From: CAYZIB01 sp964478425 | GTDB taxonomy: Bacteria > Bacillota_I > Bacilli_A > Acholeplasmatales > WRBM01 | Assembly (NCBI GenBank): GCA_964478425.1 | Contig: CAYZIB010000005.1 | Coordinates: forward strand, 15,111-79,110 | Direction: 5' to 3' | DNA: 64,000 nucleotides | Shown: in pieces, positions 42,884 through 52,160 of the stretch | How the letters are laid out: every line of letters starts with the position of its first letter | How positions within the stretch are numbered: the stretch's first letter is position 1 | Made by a program: the position numbers and the translations under genes | The notes under the pieces: model-generated | Seen by the model: only the letters and a program-made list of their open reading frames with translations | Told to the model about the DNA's origin: nothing | The model's database searches: none

Positions 42884-44788
42884 TTAAAAGTCCTTTCTTT
42901 CTTTAATTTCTTTATTAATCATTTCTAAAAATTCTTTTCTTGTTACTGTAAATTGTTCTTTTTTACCATATTTTCTATATGTAACTAAATTATTATTAAC
43001 TTCATTATCACCAATAACTAATTGATAAGGAATTTTTAATGTTTGAGCTTCTCTTATTTTATATCCTAATTTTTCATCACGATAATCTTTTTCAACTCTT
43101 ATTTTGTTATTTAATAATTCATCGTAAATACTATTAGCATATTCTTCATGATATTGGTTATTTACAGGAATTAATTTAACTTGAACAGGACTTAACCAAG
43201 TAGGGAAAGCTCCACCAAAATGTTCAATTAATATACCTATAAAACGTTCTAATGAACCAAATAATGCTCTATGTAACATAACAGGACGTTCTTTTTCACC
43301 TTTATCATCAATATATGTAATATCAAATCTTTCAGGTAAATTCATATCTAATTGAATAGTCCCACATTGCCAAATTCTATTCATTGAATCTTTTAATTTA
43401 AAATCTAATTTAGGACCATAAAATGCTCCATCACCTTCATTAATTTTATAAGGTTTATTAATAGATTCTAAGGCGCTTGCTAAAGCTTTTTCGGCTTCAT
43501 CCCAAATTTCAATAGAACCAATATATTTATCAAGAGGTCTTGTAGATAATTCAATATTAAATTGTAAATTAAATTTAGAATAAACTTCTTCATATAATTT
43601 AACAAGTTTTGCGACTTCTTCAACTATTTGATCTTTTCTCATAAAAATATGAGCATCATCTTGAGTAAATGTTCTTACTCTAAATAAACCATTTAAAGCT
43701 CCACTTGCTTCATGGCGATGAACAAGTCCTAATTCACCTATTCTTAATGGTAATTCTCTATATGAATGTATTTGATTTTTGTAAACTAAAATACTTCCAG
43801 GACAATTCATTGGTTTTATAGCAAATTCATGATCATCAATTGTTGATGTATACATATTTTCACGGTAATTAAACCAGTGACCAGATATTTCCCATAATGT
43901 TTTATCTAACATAATTGGAGTTTGGATTAATTTATATTCATTTTTTTGATGAATTTCCATCCAATAAGCTTCTAATTCTTTTCTTAAAGCCATTCCTTTT
44001 GGTAACCAAAATGGAAAACCAGGTCCATATTCACTTATCATGAATAAATCTAATTCTTTACCTAATTTACGATGATCTCTTTTTTTTCTTTCTTCTAAAA
44101 TATTTAAATGATTTTTTAAATCATCTTCTTTAAAAAATGCAACTCCATAAATTCTTGTTAATTGTTTATTGTTTGAATTTCCTCTCCAATAAGCACCAGC
44201 TAAACTTAATAATTTAAAAGCTTTAATATTTTTAGTATTTCCAATATGTACTCCTCTACATAAATCAGTAAAATCATTTTGAGTATATATTGAAATATCT
44301 CCTTCAAGTTCATTAATTAATTCAAGTTTATATGGATTTTCTTTAAATAAATTTAATGCTTCATCTTTTTTTACATTTTTTCTTATAATTTCAATTTCTT
44401 CTTTTTTAATTTTTTGCATCATTTCTTCAATTTTAGGTAAATCTTTATCAGTTATAGAAATATCACCAAAATCTATATCATAATAAAATCCTTCTTCAAT
44501 TGTTGGACCAATTCCAAATAACGCATTTGGATATAATCTTTTTATTGCATGTGCAAGTAAATGAGCACATGAATGATTTAAAATATTAAATGCTCTTGCA
44601 TCATCATTTAATATAAATTCTAGTTTAGCATCTTCATTTATTTTTTCATTCATATCAATTAATTCATCATTTTTTATAGCAGCAACCATTTTTTTTGCTA
44701 ATGATAAAGAAATTTTAGATGCTATTTGATAAGCTGTTAAATTATTTTCAAATTCAACTTTACTATTATCTTTTAATGTAATTAACAT
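42884..44788 (-). CDS. thrS: Threonyl-tRNA synthetase
   Basis: 634 residues: TGS (1-60), editing domain with HSCAHLLAHAIKRL, catalytic class II core (motif 2 RHEASGALNGLFRVRTFTQDD; motif 3 MLHRALFGSLERF), metal ligands in MNCPGS, and the anticodon-binding domain. Start preceded by AAAAGGAG. It charges tRNA-Thr. Controlled by the T-box in front. Confidence 0.97.
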   Translation of the reverse strand: MLITLKDNSKVEFENNLTAYQIASKISLSLAKKMVAAIKNDELIDMNEKINEDAKLEFILNDDARAFNILNHSCAHLLAHAIKRLYPNALFGIGPTIEEGFYYDIDFGDISITDKDLPKIEEMMQKIKKEEIEIIRKNVKKDEALNLFKENPYKLELINELEGDISIYTQNDFTDLCRGVHIGNTKNIKAFKLLSLAGAYWRGNSNNKQLTRIYGVAFFKEDDLKNHLNILEERKKRDHRKLGKELDLFMISEYGPGFPFWLPKGMALRKELEAYWMEIHQKNEYKLIQTPIMLDKTLWEISGHWFNYRENMYTSTIDDHEFAIKPMNCPGSILVYKNQIHSYRELPLRIGELGLVHRHEASGALNGLFRVRTFTQDDAHIFMRKDQIVEEVAKLVKLYEEVYSKFNLQFNIELSTRPLDKYIGSIEIWDEAEKALASALESINKPYKINEGDGAFYGPKLDFKLKDSMNRIWQCGTIQLDMNLPERFDITYIDDKGEKERPVMLHRALFGSLERFIGILIEHFGGAFPTWLSPVQVKLIPVNNQYHEEYANSIYDELLNNKIRVEKDYRDEKLGYKIREAQTLKIPYQLVIGDNEVNNNLVTYRKYGKKEQFTVTRKEFLEMINKEIKERKDF

Positions 44789-44805
44789 ATTTAAAATCTC
44801 CTTTT

Positions 44806-45010
44806 TTAAAATAAAAAAAGTCCTTATAAAAATAAGGACGAATTATCGCGGTACCACCTTAATTCTGGTTTTATCCAGCACTTAAATCTTTAAAGCAGAT
44901 ATACTTAATCTCATTTCCTAGATTAACTCCTTGAGTAGTAATATTTTAGTTAGTAGCTTACACCATCCTACTTCGCTTAATTTTAAAATATCGTGTCTCA
45001 AATCAACGCT
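44806..45010 (-). promoter_or_regulatory. T-box riboswitch of thrS
   Basis: On the minus strand the antiterminator motif TGGTACCGCG (44847-44856) is followed by a terminator GTCCTTAT/ATAAGGAC with T run (44813-44839). Upstream is a stem-loop typical of Stem I (AGTAG...CTACT) and an ACT triplet in TTACTACTC that fits a threonine specifier. Uncharged tRNA-Thr should prevent termination. Confidence 0.9.
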
Positions 45011-45016
45011 AAATTA

Positions 45017-45045
45017 ATTTTATATTTTTTTTTATGCTTTGTCAA
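45017..45045 (-). promoter_or_regulatory. thrS promoter
   Basis: Perfect TTGACA, 17 bases, TAAAAT on the minus strand; the -35 box lies in the end of dtd. Confidence 0.75.
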
Positions 45046-45493
45046 TATTAAATTCATCAGTATCAAGAATAATTGTAACAGGTCCATCATTTAAAAGTGA
45101 TATTTTCATATCACTACCAAATATACCTTCTGATACATCTATTCCTGTTTCTCTTAATTTTTTATTAAATAATAAATAATATTCATTTGCAAGTCGTGGT
45201 TCTAATGCGGATATAAATGATGGTCTGTTTCCTTTTTTTACTGAACCATATAATGTAAATTGTGAAATTGATAATATTTTACCATTTACATCAAAAATAT
45301 TTTTATTCATTTTATCTAATTCATCTTTAAATATTCTTAACTTAATTATTTTATTTACCATATAATCAATTTCTTTTATTGTATCAGTGTCTTTAAATCC
45401 TACAAATAGTAATAATCCTTCATCTATTTTTCCTGTTATATTATTATCAACAACACATTTTGCATAACTTACTTTTTGCACTACTACTTTCAT
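45032..45493 (-). CDS. dtd: D-aminoacyl-tRNA deacylase
   Basis: 153 residues. The DTD motifs SQFTLYG and NDGPVT (here LLNDGPVTIIL) and the start MKVVVQKVSYAK are diagnostic. It removes D-amino acids from mischarged tRNA. It begins one base after rel, as in many Firmicutes. Confidence 0.96.
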   Translation of the reverse strand: MKVVVQKVSYAKCVVDNNITGKIDEGLLLFVGFKDTDTIKEIDYMVNKIIKLRIFKDELDKMNKNIFDVNGKILSISQFTLYGSVKKGNRPSFISALEPRLANEYYLLFNKKLRETGIDVSEGIFGSDMKISLLNDGPVTIILDTDEFNIDKA

Positions 45494-45494
45494 A

Positions 45495-47675
45495 TTATTC
45501 CCTTATTATTTTATATATATCTTTTATTTTTTTAATATTAACAATTAAAACATCTAATTTATTTTTATCAGAAATCAACAATTTAAATTTAATAATATCT
45601 TCAAAATTATTATTTGTTTTGGCACTTACTTGAGCAATTTGAACATCATGTAAATTAATTTGAGTCATTAATTCATTTAATGTATTATCTCTGTGTTTTG
45701 CAGTTATTAAAATTTTTACAGGAAATTTTCGATTGATATTTGTAGCCCATTCTGCTTTTAACAATCTAAATTTATCAATATTTTCTAGATTTTTACAATC
45801 TGCTCTATGAACAACAATTCCTGTTCCTTTACTTACAAATCCGATAATTTTATCACCTGGAATTGGATTACAACAATTACCAAGTCTTAATTGAGGATTT
45901 GTTAATCCTTCAATTATTACACCTGTTTGACTATTTGATGTAAGTATTCGATTACTTCTTTCAATTTGTTTTTCTAAAATATCATTAACGTTTACTTTTG
46001 TTCCTAATATTTTATTTATAATTGTTTTAACACTTATTGTATTTTTACCAATTTCAAAATATAAATCATCAATATCCGATATATTATTTTTACCGAAATT
46101 GTTTTCTAAAAATTCAGTTGTAAAACAAAAATCTTCTATTTTATTTTGTTTTAACTCTTTTTCTAATTCAGTTTTACCTGTTAAAATTAATGTTTCTTTA
46201 TTTTGTTTATTAATAAAAGCTCTTATTTTATGTTTTGCATTTTGAGTTTTTACAATCTTTAACCAATCTTCACTAGGGCCAAATGAATTTTTATTAGTTT
46301 TAATCGAAACAACATCTCCATTAACAAGTTCATAAGTTAACGGAACTATTTTATTATTAATTATTGCTCCTGTAGTTTTATTTCCTAAATCTGTATGAAT
46401 TCTATACGCAAAATCTATTGGTGTAGATCCTTTAGGTAAATCTATAATTTCTCCTTTTGGAGTAAAAACATAAATTGTTTGATCTAAAATATCACCTTTT
46501 ATTGTTCCTACAAATTCTTCTGCATCTTTTAATGTATCTTCATCTTTAGTTAGTTCTAATAATTCTCCATACCATTTAAGTTTATGAGCTATTTCATATT
46601 GTTCTTTTTCTTTTGAATAATTTAATCCTTCTTTATATGCCCAGTGAGCTGCAACTCCATTTTCTGCAATTTGATCCATTTCCAATGTTCTTATTTGAAC
46701 TTCAAATATTTCTCCTCCATCACCAACTATTGTTGTATGTAATGATTGATACATATTAGGTTTTGGAACTGCAATATAATCTTTAAATCTTTTAGGAATT
46801 GGAACATAATGAGCATGAATAATCCCTAAAGCTTGGTAACATGTTTCAACTTTGTCAACTATAACTCTGATTGCAAAAATATCATAAATATCATCTAATT
46901 GTTTATTATATTTAGTCATTTTTTTATAAATACTATAAATATTTTTAACTCTTCCTTTAATTTTAAAATTATTAAAATGATATTCACTAAATAAATTAGT
47001 TATAGATTCAATCATTTCTTCAACTAAAGAATTTCTTTGACTTTTACGGTTTTTAACGTAATTACTTATTAAATGATAACTATATGGATCAATATATTTT
47101 AACGCTTTATCTTCTAATTCTGCTTTTATTTTATACATCCCAAGCCTATTTGCAATTGGAACATATATATCTAATGTTTCTTTACTTATTCTTACTTGTT
47201 TTTCATATTGCATAACATCAAGTGTTCTAATATTATGTAATCTATCTGCTAATTTAACTAAAATTACTCTTATATCTTTAGCCATAGCAAGAAGAATTTT
47301 TTGATGATTATTAATTTGAGCTATATCAAATGATTGAAATTTAATTTTTTCAATTTTAGTTAATCCTTCAACCATTTCAGAAACATCCAAATTAAATTCT
47401 TGTTTTATTTCATCTAAACTTGTTTCTGTATCTTCTATAACATCATGTAATAAACCAGCTATAATTGTGTTTGGTCCAGCATTTATTTCAGATAAAATAA
47501 TTGCAACAGATAATGGGTGAATAATATATGGACTACCATCTTTTCTAAATTGTCCATCATGTTTTTTATATGCATAATCAATAGCTTTATTAATTAATAA
47601 TAAATCATCTTCGTTATGGATATATAATGAAACTTTTTCTAATAAAGTATCATTTAATTTTTTTAAATCATCCAT
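45495..47675 (-). CDS. rel: Bifunctional (p)ppGpp synthetase/hydrolase Rel
   Basis: 726 residues with full Rel layout: HD hydrolase (IIHPLSVAIILSEI, LLHDVIEDT), synthetase (DIYDIFAIRVIVD, PMYQSLHTTIVGDGG, RTLEMDQIAENGVAAHWAYK), TGS (YVFTPKGEIIDLPKGSTPIDFAYRIHTDLGNK region), helical domain and C-terminal ACT. Catalytic residues look intact in both halves, so it makes and destroys the alarmone. Second gene of apt-rel-dtd. Confidence 0.97.
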   Translation of the reverse strand: MDDLKKLNDTLLEKVSLYIHNEDDLLLINKAIDYAYKKHDGQFRKDGSPYIIHPLSVAIILSEINAGPNTIIAGLLHDVIEDTETSLDEIKQEFNLDVSEMVEGLTKIEKIKFQSFDIAQINNHQKILLAMAKDIRVILVKLADRLHNIRTLDVMQYEKQVRISKETLDIYVPIANRLGMYKIKAELEDKALKYIDPYSYHLISNYVKNRKSQRNSLVEEMIESITNLFSEYHFNNFKIKGRVKNIYSIYKKMTKYNKQLDDIYDIFAIRVIVDKVETCYQALGIIHAHYVPIPKRFKDYIAVPKPNMYQSLHTTIVGDGGEIFEVQIRTLEMDQIAENGVAAHWAYKEGLNYSKEKEQYEIAHKLKWYGELLELTKDEDTLKDAEEFVGTIKGDILDQTIYVFTPKGEIIDLPKGSTPIDFAYRIHTDLGNKTTGAIINNKIVPLTYELVNGDVVSIKTNKNSFGPSEDWLKIVKTQNAKHKIRAFINKQNKETLILTGKTELEKELKQNKIEDFCFTTEFLENNFGKNNISDIDDLYFEIGKNTISVKTIINKILGTKVNVNDILEKQIERSNRILTSNSQTGVIIEGLTNPQLRLGNCCNPIPGDKIIGFVSKGTGIVVHRADCKNLENIDKFRLLKAEWATNINRKFPVKILITAKHRDNTLNELMTQINLHDVQIAQVSAKTNNNFEDIIKFKLLISDKNKLDVLIVNIKKIKDIYKIIRE

Positions 47676-47702
47676 CTTACCACCACCAAACTTTTTTTAA
47701 AA

Positions 47703-48215
47703 TTATAATTCCATTAATGTTAATACATCATAATCTTTTAATAGCTCTCTACCTTTTAATTCTTTTAATTCAGATAAAAATGCAATACCTGCAACAACTC
47801 CACCTAATTTTTCAATTAATTTAATTGTCGCAAGAACTGTTCCACCTGTAGCAAGTAAATCATCAATTATAATTACTCTTTGTCCTTTTTTTATTGAATC
47901 TTTATGAATACATAATGTATTAGATCCATATTCTAAATCATATTTTACTTCAACAGTTTCTCTTGGTAATTTACCAGGTTTTCTAACAGGTACAAATCCA
48001 ATATTTAATTCATAAGCAACAGGACATCCAAAAATAAATCCTCTAGCTTCTGGTCCCATTACTACTTCTGCATTTACTTTTTTTGCAAATTCAATAATTT
48101 TATCACACGCATATTTATATGCATTACCATCTTTCATTAAATTTGTAATATCTTTAAATAATATTCCTTCTTTAGGAAAATCAACAACATCAACAATATA
48201 ATCTTTTAAATTCAT
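47703..48215 (-). CDS. apt: Adenine phosphoribosyltransferase
   Basis: 170 residues from the ATG at 48215 (GAGGTG 7 bases before). VDFPKEGILFKDIT, MGPEARGFIFG and the PRPP loop VIIIDDLLATGGT identify APRT. It converts adenine and PRPP to AMP. apt next to rel is a classical Firmicutes arrangement. Confidence 0.96.
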   Translation of the reverse strand: MNLKDYIVDVVDFPKEGILFKDITNLMKDGNAYKYACDKIIEFAKKVNAEVVMGPEARGFIFGCPVAYELNIGFVPVRKPGKLPRETVEVKYDLEYGSNTLCIHKDSIKKGQRVIIIDDLLATGGTVLATIKLIEKLGGVVAGIAFLSELKELKGRELLKDYDVLTLMEL

Positions 48216-48325
48216 TTTTTTCACCTCATAATATTTAATTATATCATAGTTTTAAAAAAATTATATTATTTATTTTTAAATAATACTTTTTTTATATTTA
48301 TCATATATTTATTTAGGTGATATAC

Positions 48326-49804
48326 TTGTCTAAAAAAAATATGTTATATAGTGTTTATATTGTATTAATACTTGGATTTATTATTAAATTTATTGCCTTA
48401 ATTCAAAAAATAATTTTAACTAGATTATTAAATAGTACTGGAATTAGTTTATATACATATATAATGCCTACTTTAGGTTTATTTATTTCTATTTCACAGT
48501 TTAGTTTAAATTTAGGTATTACAAAATATATTTGTAAAAAAATAATCAAAAAACCATATTCAAATAGATCAGTTATGATTAAATCTTTTATTTTTTCAAG
48601 TATTTTAAGTTTAATTTTAATAATTATATTATTAATATTTAGTAAGTATATAACTAATAATTTATTAAAAAATTTAGACTTATATTATCCGCTTATTGCT
48701 ATTATTCCCCTTATTCCTCTTACAAGTTATACTGGTATTTTAAAAGGTTATTTAAGTGCCTTTAAAAAAATAAAAGAAACTCAATTTTCTAATTTAGTAG
48801 AACAAATTACACATTTCATTTCAATGCTAATATTAATTTATATATTTAAAAATTCACTTATTTTAATGGTTTTTGGAGCTATTTTAAGTATTTCAATAGG
48901 TGAATTTAGTTCTTTATGTTATTTATTATTAATGGTTAAAAAAATTACTAAATTGTTACCTTTAAAAATCAATAAAGAAAAAGAATTAATTGATGTATTA
49001 ACTGTTTCTATTCCAAATACAAATATCAGATTATTAGGAAATTTAACTTATTTTTTAGAACCAATTATTTTTCAAAGAGCTTTAACAAGCATTAATTTTA
49101 ATATTAAAAATATAACTTTACTATATGGATATATAAACGGATATTCAATTCCATTATTATTAATGTCAAGTTTTATAGTATTAACTATATCTAATATTTC
49201 AATTCCTTATATATCTGAATCAATTAGTAAAAAAAATAATATTAAATTATTTAAAAATATCAATTTAATATTTTATATTACAAGTTATTTTGCTTTAATG
49301 AGTACAATTTTACTTTTATTTTATTCTTATGATTTTATGAATTTATTATATAAAACAACAAATGGTGCAAAATATGTAGAATATATGGCAATTCCTTTTA
49401 TATTTTATTATTTTGAAAGTCCAATTTCTACTATATTAAATCTTTTAAATAAATCAAATAAGTTATTTATTATTAATTTTTTTATTAATATTATAAAACT
49501 TATTGGAATTTATTTATTATGTAAAATTCCACTTTTGAATGCGCATGGATTAACTATTTCTTTTATATTAAGTATAATTTTTACTACTTTATGTTATTAT
49601 AGTTTATTAAAAAATGAAATTAATTATAAAATTAAATTAAAAACATTTTTTTATTATTTAATTTTCTTTATATTTTTATGTTTTATAAAAAAACTTTTAG
49701 TGATTTTTAATTTCCATTTTTTAATTGAATCATTAATTTTTATTTTATTAATTAGTTTATTAATGTTTAAATTTTATTTAAAAAATAAAGACAAATTTAT
49801 TTAA
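48326..49804 (+). CDS. spoVB: SpoVB/MurJ-like polysaccharide-lipid flippase family protein
   Basis: 492 residues with about fourteen hydrophobic segments. The start TTG at 48326 follows AGGTGA at good spacing; the GTG at 48317 is part of the ribosome site. The N-terminal IALIQKIILTRLLNSTGISLYTYIMP resembles SpoVB. In spore formers SpoVB is needed for cortex peptidoglycan, probably flipping lipid precursors. Convergent end overlap of 4 bases with the next gene. RfbX/MATE relatives are alternatives. Confidence 0.8.
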   Translation: MSKKNMLYSVYIVLILGFIIKFIALIQKIILTRLLNSTGISLYTYIMPTLGLFISISQFSLNLGITKYICKKIIKKPYSNRSVMIKSFIFSSILSLILIIILLIFSKYITNNLLKNLDLYYPLIAIIPLIPLTSYTGILKGYLSAFKKIKETQFSNLVEQITHFISMLILIYIFKNSLILMVFGAILSISIGEFSSLCYLLLMVKKITKLLPLKINKEKELIDVLTVSIPNTNIRLLGNLTYFLEPIIFQRALTSINFNIKNITLLYGYINGYSIPLLLMSSFIVLTISNISIPYISESISKKNNIKLFKNINLIFYITSYFALMSTILLLFYSYDFMNLLYKTTNGAKYVEYMAIPFIFYYFESPISTILNLLNKSNKLFIINFFINIIKLIGIYLLCKIPLLNAHGLTISFILSIIFTTLCYYSLLKNEINYKIKLKTFFYYLIFFIFLCFIKKLLVIFNFHFLIESLIFILLISLLMFKFYLKNKDKFI

Positions 49805-50424
49805 TTAATTATTTTTGGAATGATTAATTTATTATTATCATATGAAGCATAATATATATCATTTATATTTTTATTTTCTAATTTTAATAATTCATAAATT
49901 TTATCTTCAGTAATATTTAAATATGTTAAATAATCTTTGATTATTTTTCCTGATATTATTACTGGAAACAATATTTTATCTTCTTTTTTAAATACTGATA
50001 AATTACCACTTGTTTCAAGAATAGCTAATTTTATTTCACTAATACAACATACATTTTGATTTCTCATTTGACAGATTAAATCATCTATTGTATAAAAACA
50101 TTTTTTCATATTTTTTAAATTTATTTTACCATCATAAACTAATATAATTGGATTTCCATCTAAAATATTTCTTAATTTTGGAAATTTTAAATTTAAAAAA
50201 GTAACTAATTTTTGAATAATTGTTAAAAAAATTAAAGTAATTATAACATAGAAAAATGGCACACTATTATTTTCAATTCCCATAGCTCCAATATCAGCAA
50301 CAATTAATAATAAAATCAAATCAAAAACTTGAAGTTGTCCTACTTCTCTTTTTCCTAATATTCTTACTATAAAAGCTATTAAAAAATAAATTATAATAGT
50401 TCTTAAAATTATTTCATAAATCAT
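49801..50424 (-). CDS. DUF421/YetF-like membrane protein
   Basis: 207 residues. Three N-terminal membrane segments with FIVRILGKREVGQLQVFDLILLL and then a cytosolic domain (ILDGNPIILVYDGKI) identify DUF421. The family includes YetF and relatives widespread in spore formers; function poorly known. GGTGATAAA precedes the ATG. It faces the gene at 50491 across a mirrored 13-base start region. Confidence 0.85.
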   Translation of the reverse strand: MIYEIILRTIIIYFLIAFIVRILGKREVGQLQVFDLILLLIVADIGAMGIENNSVPFFYVIITLIFLTIIQKLVTFLNLKFPKLRNILDGNPIILVYDGKINLKNMKKCFYTIDDLICQMRNQNVCCISEIKLAILETSGNLSVFKKEDKILFPVIISGKIIKDYLTYLNITEDKIYELLKLENKNINDIYYASYDNNKLIIPKIIN

Positions 50425-50490
50425 TTTATCACCAATAAATATTTTTTGAATAAATTATATATTTTATACATATTATTTACTGGTGATAAA

Positions 50491-50859
50491 ATGAATAAGA
50501 TTAAACCCGTAAAAATTTATTTTTTATTTTTTTTATGTTTGTTTATAACAAGTTTAATTTATTTAATATTATTAAAAAAAGGAATTTTTGTTTATAATGA
50601 TAAAAATTTAATTAAACATACATTTATAATCGGAATCTTAAATTTCTTTATTTTAGGGATATTTGCTGGTAATAATAAGCAAAATAAAGGATTATTTTTT
50701 GGATTTATATATGGTTTTATTTTTTTAATTATTTTAGGATTAATAAATTTTTTAAATAATGATTTATTAACTAAAAATTTTATTGTAAAATCTATTTTAT
50801 ATTTAATAAGTTCATCAATTGGTGGAATTATTGGAGTAAATATAAAAAAATTTATTTAA
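50491..50859 (+). CDS. TIGR04086-like four-helix membrane protein
   Basis: 122 residues, four hydrophobic segments, with FAGNNKQNKGLFFGFIYGFIFL typical of the TIGR04086 group in Firmicutes. ATG 50491 follows TGGTGAT; longer frame has no site. Function unknown. rarA follows in the same direction 41 bases later. Confidence 0.65.
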   Translation: MNKIKPVKIYFLFFLCLFITSLIYLILLKKGIFVYNDKNLIKHTFIIGILNFFILGIFAGNNKQNKGLFFGFIYGFIFLIILGLINFLNNDLLTKNFIVKSILYLISSSIGGIIGVNIKKFI

Positions 50860-50900
50860 TTTTATCATTCTTTTAGTTATAATATTAATGGTGATTAATA

Positions 50901-52160
50901 ATGAAAAAACCATTAAGTTATATCTTAAGACCAAAAAAATTAGAAGATATTGTTGGTCAAGATGAATTATTAAATAAAGATGGATTAATATATAAAATGA
51001 TTAATGAAAAGCAATTATTTTCTTTAATTATAACAGGAAATCCTGGATGTGGTAAAACTAGTATTGCTAAAATAATTGCTGATAATTTTAGTGATAAATT
51101 TTATTTTTTAAATGCTTCTTGTGAAGGAAAACAAATTTTAAAAGATATTAAAGATGAATTAACTTATAAAGATAATGTTATTTTAATTATTGATGAAATT
51201 CATCGTATGAAAAAAGATACTCAAGATTTTCTTTTACCTTTTTTAGAAGATGGATCAATAACATTAATAGGTCTTACAACAGAAAATCCATATTATTCAA
51301 TAAATCCAGCTATAAGATCAAGATGTCATATTTTAAAATTAAAAGAATTAACTAATGATGATATCTTAAAAATTCTTTATAATGCTTTAGAAAGTGATGT
51401 TATTGAATATAATGTAAATATTACAAATGAAGCATTAAAATATATAGCTCAAATTTCAAACAATGAAGCAAGAAAAGCATTAAATATGCTTGAACTTGTT
51501 TTATTTAACTATAAAAATAATGATTTAATAACATTAAATGATGCTAAAAAATTATTACTAAAACCAAACTTACCACTTGATAGTGATAAGGAAAATTATT
51601 ATCAATTATTAAGTGCCCTTCAAAAATCAATTAGAGGGAGCGATGTTAATGCTTCTATTCATTATTTAGCAAGATTAGTTGTTTTAGGAGATTTAATAAG
51701 TATAACAAGAAGACTTATTGTAATAGCTTATGAAGACGTTTCTTTAGGAAACCCCCAGCTATTACCTAGGGTTGTTACTGCTTGTGATGCAGCATTAAAA
51801 ATAGGTTTACCAGAAGCAAGAATAATTTTAGCAAATATTGTGGTTGATATGGCTTTATCTCCAAAATCTAATTCAACATATCTTGCACTTGATGAAGCAA
51901 TTAACGATTTTAATAATGGTATTTATTCTGAAATACCTAAAAATATAATTAATAGTGAAATAAAATTTAATAATGAAACATATTTATATCCTCATGATTA
52001 TAAAGATGATTTTGTTATTCAAAATTATATGCCACATAAAATACTTTATAAAAAATATTATAAACCTAAAACAAATAGTAATTACGAAACAATTTTAAAA
52101 GAACGATACGAAAAAATTGATAAATTACTTGATAAAGCAAAAGAAAATATTAGATCATAA
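50901..52160 (+). CDS. rarA: Replication-associated recombination protein A (MgsA/RarA)
   Basis: 419 residues. AAA+ motor with GNPGCGKTS, IIDEIHRMKKDTQDFLLPFLE, TTENPYYSINPAIRSRC (sensor/arginine-finger region) and the RarA-specific C-terminal tetramerisation domain with YEDVSLGNPQLLPRV and MALSPKSNSTY. It acts at stalled replication forks. Convergent overlap of 6 bases with the FtsK-like gene. Confidence 0.94.
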   Translation: MKKPLSYILRPKKLEDIVGQDELLNKDGLIYKMINEKQLFSLIITGNPGCGKTSIAKIIADNFSDKFYFLNASCEGKQILKDIKDELTYKDNVILIIDEIHRMKKDTQDFLLPFLEDGSITLIGLTTENPYYSINPAIRSRCHILKLKELTNDDILKILYNALESDVIEYNVNITNEALKYIAQISNNEARKALNMLELVLFNYKNNDLITLNDAKKLLLKPNLPLDSDKENYYQLLSALQKSIRGSDVNASIHYLARLVVLGDLISITRRLIVIAYEDVSLGNPQLLPRVVTACDAALKIGLPEARIILANIVVDMALSPKSNSTYLALDEAINDFNNGIYSEIPKNIINSEIKFNNETYLYPHDYKDDFVIQNYMPHKILYKKYYKPKTNSNYETILKERYEKIDKLLDKAKENIRS

